Assembly (NCBI RefSeq): GCF_900115265.1
Contig: NZ_FOVU01000007.1
Location: forward strand, 1-64,000
DNA: 64,000 bases
Source: Bradyrhizobium sp. Ghvi
Lineage (GTDB): Bacteria > Pseudomonadota > Alphaproteobacteria > Rhizobiales > Xanthobacteraceae
Direction of reading: 5' to 3'
Every line of letters begins with the position of its first letter. Within the stretch, counting starts at the first letter, position 1. Below are positions 62,882-64,000 of this stretch, piece by piece. The notes under the pieces were generated by a model. It was given only the letters and a program-made list of their open reading frames with translations. It ran no database searches and was not told the origin of the DNA. The position numbers were made by a program, and so were the translations under genes.

Positions 62882-63046
62882 TCTTCACGCGACGCCGCGG
62901 CTCGCCATGTCAGGCCGCGGCGTCCGTCGCGATCACAGCGCAGTCCTGTGCGGCTACGCCGTCCGGTCTACCGAGGACGAGGAATCCGCCGGCGTGACGA
63001 TGGCCGTGCGGCGAAATGAGGCGAAAAGTCTTAGTGGACGGGCGCC

Positions 63047-63922
63047 TCAGCGGCCCCAGCGGTCCGACCAGATCTTCTCGCCGATCGTGCAGCTCACGCG
63101 CGGCTCCTTGTCCTTGTCGGCAACGTGCACCACCGGACGCTCGGGCGTGCGGCCGGCGACCTCCATCAGCAGCTTGGTGCGAATTGCCTCCTTGAACTTT
63201 TCGCGCCCCTTGATCGCAATCACGAAGGAGCCGGGACCGCCGATGACGCAATCCTCGTAATAGTAATCGAGATTGTCGATATCCATTGTCGAATAGGATG
63301 GTTCCTTGACCATGATCGGCAGGCCGTTGATGACGATGCCCTTCTCGAGCGCGGCATCGCGCGCCAGGGTGACCGGGCCGCCATTGTTGTTGGGACCGTC
63401 GCCGGAAATGTCGATGACGCGACGAAGGCCGTGGTAGGGATCCTCGTCGAACAGCGGCATCGCAAATCCGATCGCACCTGATATCGAGGTGCGCGAGGCG
63501 CGTCGGATCGGCGTCTTCATGATCTCGGTGGCAACCGCATCCGCGGTCTCCGGTCCGTCGATGAGGCGCCACGGGATGATGATCTTCTGGTCGTTGGACG
63601 CAGCCCATTCGAAGTAAGTCACCGCGATCCTGCCGGCGGGGCCGGCCTTCAGCGCTTGCAAGAACTCCTTGGATTGGATCGCCTGCGCATAACCTTCGCG
63701 CTGGATCGCGAGTTCGTCCATGTCCATGGAGTAGGAGACGTCGACCGCGAGGATCAGTTCGACGTCGACCGACTGCGCATCGCCGTCGGCCGCTTGCCGC
63801 TGCCGCGACGATTCGAATTTCGGCGGTCCGGATTTAGGACCTGGTGCCGCGATGCTCGCGACGTCCCCTCCGGCAAGTACGCCGGCCACCAGCACAGCCC
63901 CGATCGAGAAAAGCAAGCGCAT
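63047..63922 (-). CDS. DUF1194 (von Willebrand A-like) exported protein
   Basis: The 291-residue protein has a signal peptide (MRLLFSIGAVLVAGVLAGGD) and a von Willebrand A-like domain with the metal site AVDVSYSMDMDE. The segment VIDISGDGPNNNGGPV is the DUF1194 hallmark. It is probably periplasmic. Partners are unknown. Confidence 0.92.
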   Translation of the reverse strand: MRLLFSIGAVLVAGVLAGGDVASIAAPGPKSGPPKFESSRQRQAADGDAQSVDVELILAVDVSYSMDMDELAIQREGYAQAIQSKEFLQALKAGPAGRIAVTYFEWAASNDQKIIIPWRLIDGPETADAVATEIMKTPIRRASRTSISGAIGFAMPLFDEDPYHGLRRVIDISGDGPNNNGGPVTLARDAALEKGIVINGLPIMVKEPSYSTMDIDNLDYYYEDCVIGGPGSFVIAIKGREKFKEAIRTKLLMEVAGRTPERPVVHVADKDKEPRVSCTIGEKIWSDRWGR

Positions 63923-64000
63923 CGCAGCCTCCCGTCGTATGACGCGATGGTGACACGCAAACGTCCTGCCGCAAAGCGCGAAGATCGCTTGCGCTTCACA

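Noticed and set aside
1..64000. CRISPR arrays and insertion-sequence transposases
   Set aside because: No regularly spaced repeats and no transposase frame were found. The only mobile-element genes seen are the integrase/excisionase pair and the orphan excisionase-like gene, besides the group II intron end.

Overview
The window looks like a chromosomal segment of a GC-rich alphaproteobacterium, most likely Bradyrhizobium or a close relative. The right-hand third has a typical bradyrhizobial gene order (histone-deacetylase-like gene, xseB, dxs, tlyA, RNA methyltransferase). It also carries REP-like palindromes in the spacers, and the SOS box has the alphaproteobacterial form GTTC-N7-GTTC. The species assignment is an inference, because no marker gene could be compared.

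Layout. (a) 1-6.9 kb: the 3' end of a group II intron enters from the left edge. Next come a 28-residue lysine-rich peptide gene with a structured, terminated 3' region and a DNA-end-repair cluster. That cluster holds a stand-alone LigD-type ligase, Ku, NUDIX and phosphodiesterase genes, and a three-gene set ending in an SRAP (HMCES/YedK) gene behind a LexA box. (b) 6.9-29.1 kb: a 22-kb minus-strand array, mostly tightly packed, encodes an AddA/AddB-like helicase-nuclease pair (addA-like gene frameshifted), a DUF499 ATPase with an N-terminal HEPN-like region, a DUF1156 DNA methylase, a 1,413-residue sacsin/HSP90-type ATPase, a small protein, a DUF3883 SNF2-type helicase and a WYL regulator. 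(c) 29.1-34 kb: divergent from the WYL gene lies a coupled plus-strand operon of an MBL-fold protein, an E2-E1-JAB triple fusion and a patatin, ending in the stump of a second MBL gene. (d) 34.1-37.9 kb: a large RecD-like helicase with a C-terminal nuclease-like domain. (e) 38-48 kb: an excisionase-like gene, a tRNA-Glu 3' fragment, a XRE-cupin regulator with an amino-acid-type ABC importer and a prephenate-dehydratase-fold protein, a serine hydrolase, two small genes, and an excisionase plus tyrosine recombinase facing the 3' end of tRNA-Gln(TTG). (f) 48.1-64 kb: ordinary core genes.

Reading. tRNA-Gln at 48.06 kb is the right border of a composite genomic island that runs off the left edge. 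Its cargo is dominated by DNA-end handling (Ku, ligase, SRAP, AddAB-like, RecD-like) and by two defence-type operons. These two operons share a 178-bp AT-rich spacer that holds two inverted repeats, so one WYL protein could control both. The large array resembles predicted helicase-methylase-ATPase defence modules (COG1743 with COG1483). The MBL/E2-E1-JAB/patatin operon resembles a type II CBASS without the CD-NTase. These two are the strongest candidates for undescribed or poorly described biology.
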